Below, piece by piece: positions 7,703 through 16,546 of a stretch of DNA of 64,000 bases (within the stretch, counting starts at the first letter, position 1; each line of letters starts with the position of its first letter). A program made the position numbers and the translations under genes. Origin of the DNA: Pontimonas salivibrio (lineage in GTDB: Bacteria; Actinomycetota; Actinomycetes; Actinomycetales; Microbacteriaceae); NCBI RefSeq assembly GCF_002950575.1, contig NZ_CP026923.1, forward strand, positions 248,001 to 312,000, given 5' to 3'. Below the pieces are notes generated by a model, which ran no database searches, was not told the origin of the DNA, and was given only the letters and a program-made list of their open reading frames with translations.

Positions 7703-8626
7703 CTAGGCGATAGTGACTCTACGGCTGCTCTCCACAAACCAGCCGGTGGCAGAGACCAACACCACCCCGACCGACACGAGGGCAGCCACTTCGAGTGGCC
7801 TGCCCAGTAGTGCAGCATCAGCCTCAGTAGCTAAGGACGCTTCCTGGCGGTCGATCCACCACGTGGCGACCAACACGGGAACAACGGTGACCAGAGGGGT
7901 CACCGCACCGATGGTGACCCAGGCAATATCTTTTCGGTTGGAAAACCACACCCCCACACCAATGAGGCCGATAGCTAGCAGCGCCAGCCACGGGTCGGCT
8001 GCGGCAGCCAGTTGGTAACTGCGTTGCCACATCTCGGGTGGTTCCACGGTAAACAACGGGAGCGACACTTGGGGAATAGGGAGGCGCTCTACACCGGGAA
8101 AGCCGGACTGGGCAATATCGTCTCGCACCAGTTCCAAGAAGGGCTGCAGGGGCAGATCGATGGCAATATCCCCGCCTTGTGTGACGGCCTCCCTAAAGGA
8201 CCGGTGAGAGTCACCCACAGCAGTTCGCCAACTGGACGCAAAAACTTCACTGGCCACAATGTCACTTGCAGTGGTTTCCACCTGAGCAGTCAGTCGGTCA
8301 ATCAGAGGTTGGATGAGCCCTTCGGCGCTGTCTTGAAGTGTGTCGGGGAGGGCACTAGACACACCGGCGGACTCTAAAAGGAGCGATACAACAGCCTCCG
8401 AGGTGAACGCTTCGGTGAGCGGTTGGAGTGCTTGGTCTACAAGCTGTTGTTGGATCGCAGGCTGTTCAATGAGGGGCTCAAGGGCGTCGGCAACATATTC
8501 GGTGTTATCGACCAGCTCGGTGGCGCTGTGCGCGCCGAGCGCGAGGGGCGCGCACAGGAGGCCCAATGCGATAGCGATGGCAGCGCTGCGCGATTGCCAT
8601 GGGGAAATGCGGGAAGAAACGGCCAT
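7703..8626 (-). CDS. Hypothetical membrane protein with long extracytoplasmic domain
   Basis: 307 residues; not recognised as a characterised family, though similar architectures are common in Microbacteriaceae. An N-terminal hydrophobic segment (signal or anchor, residues 12-33) is followed by a helical, Gln/Leu/Glu-rich domain of about 165 residues presumably outside the cell, then three hydrophobic segments (around 210-230, 238-258 and 277-297). It is the first gene of a run with the decarboxylase-like and amidotransferase genes. A -10-like GACAAT sits 6 nt before the ATG, so it may also be leaderless. Confidence 0.7.
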   Translation of the reverse strand: MAVSSRISPWQSRSAAIAIALGLLCAPLALGAHSATELVDNTEYVADALEPLIEQPAIQQQLVDQALQPLTEAFTSEAVVSLLLESAGVSSALPDTLQDSAEGLIQPLIDRLTAQVETTASDIVASEVFASSWRTAVGDSHRSFREAVTQGGDIAIDLPLQPFLELVRDDIAQSGFPGVERLPIPQVSLPLFTVEPPEMWQRSYQLAAAADPWLALLAIGLIGVGVWFSNRKDIAWVTIGAVTPLVTVVPVLVATWWIDRQEASLATEADAALLGRPLEVAALVSVGVVLVSATGWFVESSRRVTIA

Positions 8627-8663
8627 GGCCTCATTGTCTCAAGCTGGCGGTCACCGCGCAGTT

Positions 8664-8685
8664 GTTTACCGTCTGTTCACCTTGA
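8664..8685 (+). promoter_or_regulatory. PHO-box-like tandem repeat upstream of pstS
   Basis: Two 11-nt direct repeat units, GTTTACCGTCT (8664-8674) and GTTCACCTTGA (8675-8685), match the actinobacterial PhoP site pattern of 11-nt units beginning G(T/G)TCACC. They lie about 190 bp before pstS, so phosphate-starvation control by a PhoRP system is likely. No PhoP gene is in the window. Confidence 0.65.
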
Positions 8686-8774
8686 AAAATCAGAATAGTG
8701 AGGTGCTGACCCAATCAGAAGGTTGTTCCCCCTCCCTGGTTTGTGCGGCAAGACCCCCGGAGAGTTTGCTTTCC

Positions 8775-8785
8775 GTTCACCACCT
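8775..8785 (+). promoter_or_regulatory. Second PHO-box-like unit upstream of pstS
   Basis: GTTCACCACCT at 8775-8785 repeats the same 7-nt core as the tandem unit 100 bp upstream, followed by a weaker match (GACCACT). It could be the promoter-proximal PhoP site; confidence is lower because only one unit is clear. Confidence 0.45.
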
Positions 8786-8872
8786 GACCACTGGACGTCT
8801 ACGTACGGCTCTCACAATTGGGCACGAGCAGAAACCCCTGCTCACTCTCAATCCAAGAGGAGAAGTATCACT

Positions 8873-9871
8873 GTGAAAAAGCACCTGATCGCTCCGGTCG
8901 CCGCGTTGTCGGCCGGGCTTTTGCTGCTCTCCGCGTGTGCGACCGAGGCGGAAGAGCCGGCTCCGGCTGCTACCGAAGCCGCCGAGGAAACCACCGAAGA
9001 AACCACTGAAGCAGCCCCTGAACTTTCCGGCACCGTGTTGTTGGACGGTTCCAGCACTGTTGGTCCTTTCGCTGAAGTAGCCGCTGAGCTGTTCAACGAG
9101 GAGACTGGCGTGAACGTCACCGTCGGTATCTCCGGTACCGGTGGAGGCTTCGAAAAGTTCTGCAACGGTGAAACCGATGGCTCCAACGCCTCGCGTGGAA
9201 TCAAGGACGAAGAAAAGGCGCTCTGTGAAGAGAACGGCATCGAGTTTGGCCAGATCACCGTTGCCAACGACGCCCTGTCGGTAGTTGTCAACCAGGACAA
9301 CCCGCTCCAGTGCATCACCACGGAGCAGCTCTCCGCTATGTGGAACGCTGACTCGACCGTTGCCACCTGGGGCGAAGTTGACGGTCTCGACGCAGGCGAC
9401 CTCGCCGGCGAAGAACTCGTTCTCTACGGCCCCGGAACTGACTCCGGCACCTTCGACTTCTTCACCGAAGAAATCAACGGTGAATCGGGCAACATCCGCA
9501 CCGACTACAACAACATCGGTGAAGACGACAACCAGGCTGTTCAGGGTGTCTCTGGTGGTACGGGGGCGATGGCATTCATCCCCTATTCCTTCTACCAGGA
9601 GAACCTCGACCAGGTGAAGGGTCTTGCCATTGATTCCGGTGACGGATGTGTGGAGCCCACTGTTGAGAACCTTCTCGCCGGTGAGTACACCCCGCTCGGC
9701 CGTGGCCTGTACATGTTCCCGGCTTCGTCCGCTCTCGAGCGCCCCGAGGTGCTCGCGTTCTACGAGTACGTCATCAACAACAACGATGAGATTGCAAGCC
9801 TTGCTGGTCTGGTCGCATTGACCGACGACCAGAAAGCTGAGCAGCTCGACGTTGTTGCGAACCTCGGCTAG
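8873..9871 (+). CDS. pstS: Phosphate ABC transporter substrate-binding lipoprotein PstS
   Basis: 332-residue lipoprotein that binds orthophosphate outside the membrane and delivers it to PstCA. The signal peptide ends in the lipobox LLLSAC; an acidic Thr/Glu/Ala linker (ETTEETTE) follows; the phosphate-binding loops are visible as LDGSSTVGPF, ISGTGGGFEKFC and GPGTDSGTFDFF. The GTG at 8873 is chosen over the open frame from 8723 because it begins the signal peptide and has AAGAGGAGAAG upstream. First gene of [16 protein letters not shown], behind PHO-box-like repeats. Confidence 0.96.
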   Translation: MKKHLIAPVAALSAGLLLLSACATEAEEPAPAATEAAEETTEETTEAAPELSGTVLLDGSSTVGPFAEVAAELFNEETGVNVTVGISGTGGGFEKFCNGETDGSNASRGIKDEEKALCEENGIEFGQITVANDALSVVVNQDNPLQCITTEQLSAMWNADSTVATWGEVDGLDAGDLAGEELVLYGPGTDSGTFDFFTEEINGESGNIRTDYNNIGEDDNQAVQGVSGGTGAMAFIPYSFYQENLDQVKGLAIDSGDGCVEPTVENLLAGEYTPLGRGLYMFPASSALERPEVLAFYEYVINNNDEIASLAGLVALTDDQKAEQLDVVANLG

Positions 9872-9933
9872 AACACCGCAAGAAAAAGTCACTGTATCGG
9901 GATGATGGAGAGATTGGTTAGGTTCTTCTAGAC

Positions 9934-10890
9934 ATGTCTTCATCAACAGTGCAGTCGGCCTGGAGCGGGTCGTCACAGCGACGCTCGCTCCAGGCCGAAT
10001 CTCCCCGCTACGGTGAGAAGCTCATTATTGGGATTCTCTTCCTCACCGCGGCAGTGTCTGTCGCAGTGACGACCGCCATCGTCATCTCACTCTTCCAACC
10101 ACTACCCGGCTTCTTTCAAAAGATTTCGATCGTTGAGTTCTTCACCGAAACGGAATGGTCGCCCGGTTACTCTGACCCGAAGTACGGAGTGTGGCCGATT
10201 GTGGTCGGAACGTTCATCGTGGTCATTACTGCTTTGACGGTCGCGATTCCCCTGGGTCTCCTCTCCGCGATCTACTTGTCCGAGTACGCACCGGAGCGGG
10301 TGCGTAAAACCATCAAGCCCATGCTAGAAGTGCTCGAAGGTATCCCCACGGTCGCCACCGGCCTCTTCGCTTTTTTCTGGTTACGTCCCTTTTTGGAATA
10401 CCTCACGCCTTGGCTTCCTTGGTCGGGTTTGTTTTCTACCGGTGTCGCGGGCTTCGCAGTAGGTCTCATCATCATTCCCCTGATCGCCTCTGTCGCTGAT
10501 GACGCCATGCGCTCGGTACCCCGCTCACTGCGTGAAGGCGCCTACGCCTTAGGTGCGAGCAAAATGCGTGTGGCACTAAAGGTCGTGGTGCCGGCAGCTA
10601 TTTCGGGCATTATTGCGGCGTTCGTACTGGGTGCCTCTAGGGCTGTGGGTGAAACCATGGTCGTGCTGTTGGTCGCGGGTGCGGGATCCCCCACCCTTGC
10701 GTTTAACCCGTTTGAGGGTATTCAAACCATGACCGCCTACATCGCGAGCCGCGCAACGGGTGAGATCGCGGTGGGTTCGGTTGTGTACGACACCATTTTC
10801 GCGGTCGGAGCCCTACTGTTTCTCATCACGTTGGTGTTCAACATCATCGCCATTCGTTTCGTCGAGAAGTTCCGGGAGGTGTACGAATAA
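9934..10890 (+). CDS. pstC: Phosphate ABC transporter permease PstC
   Basis: 318-residue inner permease of the high-affinity phosphate importer. Six hydrophobic segments are visible, with the cytoplasmic coupling loop at DDAMRSVPRSLREGAYALGASKMR followed by the GASRAVGETM motif typical of PstC. It starts 62 bp after pstS; there is no strong Shine-Dalgarno directly before the ATG. Its TAA shares its last A with the pstA ATG (TAATG), indicating coupled translation. Confidence 0.95.
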   Translation: MSSSTVQSAWSGSSQRRSLQAESPRYGEKLIIGILFLTAAVSVAVTTAIVISLFQPLPGFFQKISIVEFFTETEWSPGYSDPKYGVWPIVVGTFIVVITALTVAIPLGLLSAIYLSEYAPERVRKTIKPMLEVLEGIPTVATGLFAFFWLRPFLEYLTPWLPWSGLFSTGVAGFAVGLIIIPLIASVADDAMRSVPRSLREGAYALGASKMRVALKVVVPAAISGIIAAFVLGASRAVGETMVVLLVAGAGSPTLAFNPFEGIQTMTAYIASRATGEIAVGSVVYDTIFAVGALLFLITLVFNIIAIRFVEKFREVYE

Positions 10891-11831
10891 TGTCCACCTC
10901 AACACCGAAAGCATCGCTTCGCTCCGGCGCGGCAATGGCGGGTGCTCGTGCAACGGTCGCCAGCCAGTTCCAGGCGAAAGACACGTGGGCTGAAGTCGGC
11001 CGGGCCCTGTTTGTCGGTGTGATGATTGTGGCCCTATCGGTCGCCATTGTGGCCATCTTTGCCATCTTGGCCTGGGCGTTTGTCGAAGGCCGTACCCGTA
11101 TTGACCTGGACCTGATTATGAACGGTCCGTCCACTGCGCGCCGTGCCACCGCGGGTTACAGCGTCGCCATTGTGGGAACCCTGCAAATCATCGCCGGTGT
11201 GATTGCGTTGATTGTTCCACTCGGCACGGGCGCTGCGATTTATTTGGAGCAATTCGCTGACCGTTCAAAGTGGTACAACCGTCTGATTGAGCTGAACATT
11301 CAAAACCTCGCCGGTGTCCCCTCAATCGTGTTTGGAATCCTGGGGCTCGCATTCTTTGTGCGGGGGCCTTTTAGTTGGGGTCTGGTGGCCGCCGCAGGGT
11401 CGGCCACCATTGCCCTTCTGGTGCTTCCCACCGTGATTCTGGCTTCCAGAGAAGCCATCCGCGCGGTGCCGTCATCAATCCTTGAAGGCTCGCTGGCGTT
11501 GGGCGTGACCCGTTGGCAGGCGGTGCGCAAGCAGGTCCTCCCCGCAGCATTCCCCGGCATTCTGACCGGGATCATTTTGGCCATCTCCCGAGCAATCGGT
11601 GAAGCAGCACCGTTGCTTCTGGTCGGTGCGCTGACCTTCGTGACCTTCTACCCGAGCTTCTTCGAGGGGGGCTTTTCGGCCCTCCCCGTCTTGATCTACA
11701 ACTACGCAGGTCGCGCCCAAGAAGAGTTCCAGATTCTTGCGGCAGCGGGAGTGTTGTTGATGTTGGTGATTTTGTTGGCTATCAACTCGGTGGCCATCTG
11801 GCTTCGTGCCCGATACGAGAGGACGTGGTAG
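10890..11831 (+). CDS. pstA: Phosphate ABC transporter permease PstA
   Basis: 313-residue partner permease. Six hydrophobic segments; the coupling loop is [25 protein letters not shown] and the following [13 protein letters not shown] is diagnostic of PstA. It overlaps pstC by one base. The N-terminal 40 residues are polar and variable, as in other actinobacterial PstA proteins. Confidence 0.95.
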   Translation: MSTSTPKASLRSGAAMAGARATVASQFQAKDTWAEVGRALFVGVMIVALSVAIVAIFAILAWAFVEGRTRIDLDLIMNGPSTARRATAGYSVAIVGTLQIIAGVIALIVPLGTGAAIYLEQFADRSKWYNRLIELNIQNLAGVPSIVFGILGLAFFVRGPFSWGLVAAAGSATIALLVLPTVILASREAIRAVPSSILEGSLALGVTRWQAVRKQVLPAAFPGILTGIILAISRAIGEAAPLLLVGALTFVTFYPSFFEGGFSALPVLIYNYAGRAQEEFQILAAAGVLLMLVILLAINSVAIWLRARYERTW

Positions 11832-11872
11832 CAGTGTCGATGGCTGCAGCAGACATGGGAGAGGCGACGTCA

Positions 11873-12655
11873 ATGAAGGAAGAAGTCTTTTCCCTCAAAG
11901 ACGTGTCGGTGTACTACGGCAAAAACCTTGCCGTACAGTCCGTCAACTTGCCCATCTACAAAAACGAAATCACTGCACTGATTGGGCCGTCGGGTTGTGG
12001 CAAGTCCACCATTTTGCGCTCGCTCAACCGCATGAATGACCTTATTCCCGGGGCCAGAGTGACCGGTGATGTGCTCTACCACGGTGAAGACATCTACGGT
12101 CCGACGGTGGATCCCGTGCAGGTGCGGAAAATCATTGGGATGGTGTTTCAAAAACCCAACCCTTTCCCGAAATCCATCTACGACAACATTGCTTTTGGTC
12201 CCCGCACGATTGGGATGAAGGGCAACATGGATGAGATTGTCGAAAATGCCCTTCGTTCAGCCGCACTGTGGGACGAAGTGAAGGACCGGCTGAAAGACAA
12301 CGCCTTTGGTATGTCCGGCGGTCAGCAGCAGCGCCTCGTCATCGCGCGCTCGATTGCGGTGAACCCTGACGTCATCTTGATGGATGAGCCCTGTTCCGCA
12401 CTGGACCCGGTCTCCACCTTCAAAATCGAAGACCTCATGAACGAGCTTAAAGAGCAGTACACGATTGTCATCGTCACCCACAACATGCAACAGGCCGCCC
12501 GGGTGGCAGACCGCACGGCGTTCTTCACTGTCGTCTCCGACGATGAAGCGGGAAGTCGCATCGGCACCCTTGTCGAACACGACGAGACGTCGAAGATTTT
12601 CGAGAATCCCGCAAACGATAAAACCCGTGACTACGTCACGGGACGTTTCGGGTAA
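11873..12655 (+). CDS. pstB: Phosphate ABC transporter ATP-binding protein PstB
   Basis: 260-residue ATPase energising phosphate import. Walker [11 protein letters not shown]-loop [15 protein letters not shown], signature [15 protein letters not shown], Walker B and DEPCSALDP, and H-loop [14 protein letters not shown] are all present and PstB-specific. The frame is open from GTG 11825 (overlapping the pstA stop), but ATG 11873 is preferred because GGGAGAGG lies 8 nt upstream and it gives the usual family length; a 16-residue longer form cannot be excluded. Confidence 0.95.
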   Translation: MKEEVFSLKDVSVYYGKNLAVQSVNLPIYKNEITALIGPSGCGKSTILRSLNRMNDLIPGARVTGDVLYHGEDIYGPTVDPVQVRKIIGMVFQKPNPFPKSIYDNIAFGPRTIGMKGNMDEIVENALRSAALWDEVKDRLKDNAFGMSGGQQQRLVIARSIAVNPDVILMDEPCSALDPVSTFKIEDLMNELKEQYTIVIVTHNMQQAARVADRTAFFTVVSDDEAGSRIGTLVEHDETSKIFENPANDKTRDYVTGRFG

Positions 12656-12743
12656 CGACTCTTCGCCCCGCCGCGAACCCGTCGGCTCTTAGGTCGGGGG
12701 GTAGTGGGTTGAGGGTGTCGTGTGCCCCAAATGGTTCTGGGTT

Positions 12744-12749
12744 TAGCCT
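12744..12749 (+). promoter_or_regulatory. -10 box, leaderless, for kynU
   Basis: TAGCCT followed by 6 nt (GGAGGG) and then ATG 12756. The GGAGGG is too close to the ATG to act as a Shine-Dalgarno, which favours a leaderless reading. Confidence 0.55.
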
Positions 12750-12755
12750 GGAGGG

Positions 12756-14063
12756 ATGAGCGCTTCCGTTACGGCCACGCAGAGAGAACACGCTGAGCAG
12801 CGAGACCGTGAGGACATACTCGCGGACTTCCCAGGAGAGTTTTTTCGCGCCGATGAGGATCTTTGCTACCTGGATGGCAACTCGCTCGGTCGCCTCCCCT
12901 TAGCCACTAAATCAGCGCTGGAATCGTTTTTGACCGAGCAATGGGGCACGCAGCTGGTTGATGGATGGGCGCATTGGATTGATGAGTCAGAGCGTGCGGG
13001 GGACCAGCTTGCCCGCGCCGTGTTGGGCGCGGGGCCCTGTCAAGCTCTGGTCACCGACACGACGTCTGTCAACTTGTATCAACTCCTGATGGCTGCCGTT
13101 GACGCCCAGCCCTCGAGGCGAACCATCATTATCGATTCGGCCAACTTTCCCACAGACCGTTACATCGTCCAAGGCATTGCCAAAGCTCGTGGGCTCACAC
13201 TGGTCACGTTGGATGTTGACCACACCGGTGGCCCAGGGGCAATCAGCATGGATACCGACCAGGAGCGCTTCGATCTGGCTCGTCTGGAGTCTGTCTTAAG
13301 CGACGATGTCGCGGTGTTGACGCTACAGGCGGTGAACTACCGCTCGGGCACACGTCAGCCGGTGCGAGAAATCACTGAATTGGCCAGAAAATACGGCATT
13401 CCTGTGGTGTGGGATTGCTCTCACGCAGCCGGGTCAGTGGTGTTGGATTTCGACGCCAACGGGGTCGACCTCGCCGTGGGCTGTACGTATAAGTACCTGA
13501 ATTCGGGTCCCGGTTCACCCGGTTGGCTGTTTGTGAGAAAAGAGTGGCAGGAGCGTCTTCAGGTACCCATCCAGGGATGGTTTGCTCAGGCCGACCAGTT
13601 TGCGATGGGACCACTTTTTGACCCGGTTGAGGGTATTCGCCGTTTCCAAATCGCGAGCCCTCCCATCATGGGAATCCGCGCGGTCCAAGCCAGCCTGGAC
13701 ATGATTGAGCGCGCGGGAATGGCCGCCATTGAACACAAGGCGCAGCAGGGAACCCAGATGATGGTGGAGCTTTTTGACGCCTGGCTCGCACCGTTAGGTT
13801 TTGAGCTTCAGACCCCACGAAATGCAGAGCATCGGGGTGGTCACATCGCTGTTACCCACCCTGAGGCCAAACAGATTGCCCTGGCCATGCGTCAACTGGG
13901 TAACGTCATTCCCGACTACCGGGAGCCCTCGATGATTCGTGTGGCGATGTCACCACTGGCGACGACCTATCAGGAAGTCTGGGATGGGTTAGATCGGATG
14001 CGCGACCTGGTCGAGTCGGGTCGATACCGTGATGCCGTCGCTGAGGAGTCCCGGGTCACCTAG
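12756..14063 (+). CDS. kynU: Kynureninase
   Basis: 435-residue PLP-dependent fold-type I enzyme that hydrolyses L-kynurenine to anthranilate and alanine (or the 3-hydroxy form). Visible are the N-terminal FYLDGNSLG-type motif (YLDGNSLGRLP), VTDTTSVNLYQ, the PLP-ring Asp in VVWDCSHAAGSV, and the Schiff-base lysine Lys246 in CTYKYLNSGPGSPG. Length and motifs fit KynU well. No tryptophan dioxygenase or kynurenine formamidase gene lies nearby. It runs tail to tail with the DUF4395 gene, overlapping by 8 bp. Confidence 0.92.
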   Translation: MSASVTATQREHAEQRDREDILADFPGEFFRADEDLCYLDGNSLGRLPLATKSALESFLTEQWGTQLVDGWAHWIDESERAGDQLARAVLGAGPCQALVTDTTSVNLYQLLMAAVDAQPSRRTIIIDSANFPTDRYIVQGIAKARGLTLVTLDVDHTGGPGAISMDTDQERFDLARLESVLSDDVAVLTLQAVNYRSGTRQPVREITELARKYGIPVVWDCSHAAGSVVLDFDANGVDLAVGCTYKYLNSGPGSPGWLFVRKEWQERLQVPIQGWFAQADQFAMGPLFDPVEGIRRFQIASPPIMGIRAVQASLDMIERAGMAAIEHKAQQGTQMMVELFDAWLAPLGFELQTPRNAEHRGGHIAVTHPEAKQIALAMRQLGNVIPDYREPSMIRVAMSPLATTYQEVWDGLDRMRDLVESGRYRDAVAEESRVT

Positions 14064-14655
14064 TCGCCGGCGGGGTGTCGACAAAAGTTGACCCTTCGTA
14101 ACGGTGGCCTTCACCGCGGGCGGGTGGCGTGTAGCTGCAGCGATCGCCTGGACACAGCTGCGGTGGTTCCTTCGCGAAGAGCCTTTGAAGCTCACAGCCC
14201 ACACAAATCCCCATGGCGGCTTCCAGGAACAGTAAACCCAGGCAGAGGCCACACAGTGCGAGCATCCAGATGGCAGGAAAACCTAACCAGCCAAAGCCGA
14301 GGCAGCCGACGCTGGCTAAACCGAAACCTAACCACCAGGCGAAACGCTTCTGGGGTGCTCCCACCCATTCGGGTCGTTGCCAGCGCACCAGCAGTGCCCC
14401 GATCGCCATTGCTGGCGCAAAACGGTGGCTGAGGGTGAGGCGGACCATCATCTCGATGAGAAAGAGTGCGCCGAAAGCGCGCATGGGTTGGAAGTCGCCG
14501 GTGTAGAAAGCGGTCATCCAGGCGGCAAAGCCCATAAGGAAGAGAAGACCGGCTGACGCGCGGACCGCACGTTCGTTAAAGACGGGAATATCAATGCCGT
14601 CAACTTTTTCGCCGAAACTTGGCGCTTCTTCTTGTGTTGCCGTCGCTGTGCTCAC
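14056..14655 (-). CDS. DUF4395 family membrane protein
   Basis: 199-residue protein with four to five hydrophobic segments, the DUF4395 hallmark N-terminal GIDIPVFNERAVRASAG, a mid-protein FAPAMAIGALLVR and a Cys pair in GICVGCELQ near the end of the last membrane segment. DUF4395 proteins often occur next to thioredoxin, rhodanese or persulfide-sensing regulators, suggesting a role in thiol or sulfur redox, but the activity is unknown. GTG 14655 is chosen because TATAGT lies exactly 7 nt upstream for a leaderless start. The promoter is covered by a CsoR/CstR-like operator. Confidence 0.85.
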   Translation of the reverse strand: MSTATATQEEAPSFGEKVDGIDIPVFNERAVRASAGLLFLMGFAAWMTAFYTGDFQPMRAFGALFLIEMMVRLTLSHRFAPAMAIGALLVRWQRPEWVGAPQKRFAWWLGFGLASVGCLGFGWLGFPAIWMLALCGLCLGLLFLEAAMGICVGCELQRLFAKEPPQLCPGDRCSYTPPARGEGHRYEGSTFVDTPPATR

Positions 14656-14664
14656 CCACCCCAC

Positions 14665-14682
14665 TATACCAGGGGGGGTATA
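14665..14682. promoter_or_regulatory. CsoR/CstR-like operator over the DUF4395 promoter
   Basis: Perfect inverted repeat TATACC-N6-GGTATA with a G-tract centre. This is the shape of operators of CsoR/CstR-family copper or persulfide sensors. The left arm overlaps the -10 hexamer (minus strand TATAGT, 14668-14663) of the DUF4395 gene. No csoR-like gene is in the window. Confidence 0.6.
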
Positions 14683-14709
14683 TTAAGTCGACTGGGTATT
14701 TCCGGCCGT

Positions 14710-14715
14710 TAGGCT
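14710..14715 (+). promoter_or_regulatory. -10 box, leaderless, for psuG
   Basis: TAGGCT ends 6 nt before ATG 14722; TCGACT 16 nt further upstream is a weak -35. Confidence 0.6.
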
Positions 14716-14721
14716 TAAGTA

Positions 14722-15633
14722 ATGGCCACTATTCGTGTGAAAACCGACGTCGCTGATGCCCTTCATGCAGGCTCCCCAGTGGTCGCACTCGAATCGACAA
14801 TCATCTCCCACGGTCTGCCACACCCCGACAATTACGAGGCTGCCAAGCGCTTTGAAGCACTCGTGCGGGGATACGGAGCGACCCCCGCAACAATCGCGGT
14901 TATTGACGGCGTGGCGAGGATTGGCCTGGAAGACAAAGAACTCGAACTGATTGCCAGCTCCGAGGACGTGGAGAAGCTGAGCGTTCGCGACCTACCCATC
15001 GTGATGGCCCGCAGTGGTCACGGTGCCACCACTGTTGCTGCGACAGCCTTTCTTGCCGCCAAAGCCGGCATTTCGGTGTTTGCCACCGGAGGACTCGGTG
15101 GGGTGCACCAGGGAGCAAGCACCAGCTTTGACGAGTCGGCTGACTTGGGCACCCTTGCCCACACCCCGGTCGCGGTCGTGTCGGCGGGTGTGAAATCCGT
15201 CCTGGATATACAGGCCACCCTGGAGCGGCTCGAAACACTGAGTGTTCCGGTCCTCGGCTACGGCACGGATGTCTTTCCTCGCTTTTGGCTACCCCGCAGT
15301 GATTTTCCGGTGGATCACCGGGTAGATAGCGCCGAGGAGGTCGCGGCCGTCTTGGCTTCCCTTCGAGAACTCGGTCTCGATAGTGGAGTGTTGGTGGCTA
15401 ACCCCATCCCTGAAGATAAAGCCTGGAGTGTGGACGATCACGACCGGCTGGTCGACCTGGCATTTGCCGCCGCCAATCAGGAGGGTATTCGAGGTAAAGA
15501 CGTCACCCCGTTCCTCCTGGATTACATCCAACGCGAATCCGGCGGAGACAGCCTTCGGGTGAACCTGGACGTGGTCGCCCACAACATTCAGGTTGCTGCG
15601 GGCATTGCTCGGGCCGTCAGCGAACGGGCCTAA
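14722..15633 (+). CDS. psuG: Pseudouridine-5'-phosphate glycosidase
   Basis: 303-residue PsuG (IndA-like) enzyme that reversibly splits pseudouridine 5'-phosphate into uracil and ribose 5-phosphate. Recognised by VVALESTIISHGLPHPDN at residues 20-37, ATPATIAVIDG, GATTVAATAFLAAKAGI, FATGGLGGVHQGA, and VDHRVDSAEEVA. The active-site Glu lies in the ALESTI motif and the lysine candidate in the following VKSVLDI segment. Five bases separate it from a PfkB kinase gene, the normal psuK-psuG pairing, so the two form a pseudouridine salvage unit. Confidence 0.95.
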   Translation: MATIRVKTDVADALHAGSPVVALESTIISHGLPHPDNYEAAKRFEALVRGYGATPATIAVIDGVARIGLEDKELELIASSEDVEKLSVRDLPIVMARSGHGATTVAATAFLAAKAGISVFATGGLGGVHQGASTSFDESADLGTLAHTPVAVVSAGVKSVLDIQATLERLETLSVPVLGYGTDVFPRFWLPRSDFPVDHRVDSAEEVAAVLASLRELGLDSGVLVANPIPEDKAWSVDDHDRLVDLAFAAANQEGIRGKDVTPFLLDYIQRESGGDSLRVNLDVVAHNIQVAAGIARAVSERA

Positions 15634-15637
15634 TTCC

Positions 15638-16546
15638 GTGACAACACCGTGGGCGTTAGTTGTCGGCGACATCATCGACGACGTTCACGTGGTCGCTGAA
15701 GGCCCCATCCGTCAAAACACCGACACTTTAGCCAATATTCAGGTACGACCGGGAGGCTCAGCAGCCAACACCGCATGCTGGCTGGGCCACCTTGGTTCGT
15801 CCGTGAACTTCTTGGGCCGGGTCGGTGTAGACGACGAAGTGCGCCACCGCGTCGAATTCGAACGCTTTGGCGTGGACGCCACCCTTCAGGTCGAACCCGA
15901 AGGGCACACCGGAACCATCATTGTGATTGTTCAGGGTTCATCGAGGACTATGTTGAGCGACCGGGGAGCCAACTTGACCCTCGATGTCTCTGACATCCGC
16001 TTTCAGGACGATAGTGCCCCTCGGGTGCTCCACCTCACCGGTTACAGCTTTTTCCACCGGGAGCCCATCGATGACCTCGTGAATTTGATGGACCGGGTGG
16101 TTCAGCGCGGTGGTGACGTGGTGTTGGATGCGTCATCGGCGGGTTTTTTGGCCGACCACGGTGCCAACTGGTGGTGGGAGATAGCCCGCCATGCCACGGT
16201 GTTGCGTGCCAACGAAGACGAAGCCCATTTCCTCACCGGTTCGACAGATCCGAATGAGGCGGTGGAGGGGTTCACCCACCACGGTGTGACCGGCATTGTC
16301 ACGTTGGCAGAAAAAGGGGCAGTGTGTGCCACGCCTCACCAGTCGGCGACTTACCTTCCCGCCCAACCACTCGGGCCGGAAGGTCTTGTGGATCCCACCG
16401 GTGCAGGGGATTCTTTCAGTGCGGGTCTGATTTCGAAGCTTCTGCTCGGGGGTTCGCTCGAGCAGGCCGTGACTGAGGGGCTTCGAGTATCAGCGCTCGC
16501 GGTTACCCAGTTGGGGGCGCGGCCTTGGTCACGTCAAAAGCACTGA
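15638..16546 (+). CDS. PfkB-family carbohydrate kinase, probable pseudouridine kinase
   Basis: 302-residue ribokinase-fold protein. N-terminal VVGDIIDDVHV, the substrate-binding RPGGSAANTACWLGHLG and the C-terminal anion-hole signature DPTGAGDSFSAG with the catalytic Asp are present. Its place directly after psuG suggests phosphorylation of pseudouridine for the glycosidase; from sequence alone it could use another nucleoside or sugar. GTG 15638, just after the psuG stop, is the likely start. Its 3' end overlaps the convergent photolyase gene by 44 bp. Confidence 0.88.
   Translation: MTTPWALVVGDIIDDVHVVAEGPIRQNTDTLANIQVRPGGSAANTACWLGHLGSSVNFLGRVGVDDEVRHRVEFERFGVDATLQVEPEGHTGTIIVIVQGSSRTMLSDRGANLTLDVSDIRFQDDSAPRVLHLTGYSFFHREPIDDLVNLMDRVVQRGGDVVLDASSAGFLADHGANWWWEIARHATVLRANEDEAHFLTGSTDPNEAVEGFTHHGVTGIVTLAEKGAVCATPHQSATYLPAQPLGPEGLVDPTGAGDSFSAGLISKLLLGGSLEQAVTEGLRVSALAVTQLGARPWSRQKH

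Noticed and set aside
8777-9976. 399-codon minus-strand open frame opposite pstS
   Set aside because: pstS is unambiguous in sequence and context, and the antisense frame has no family resemblance.
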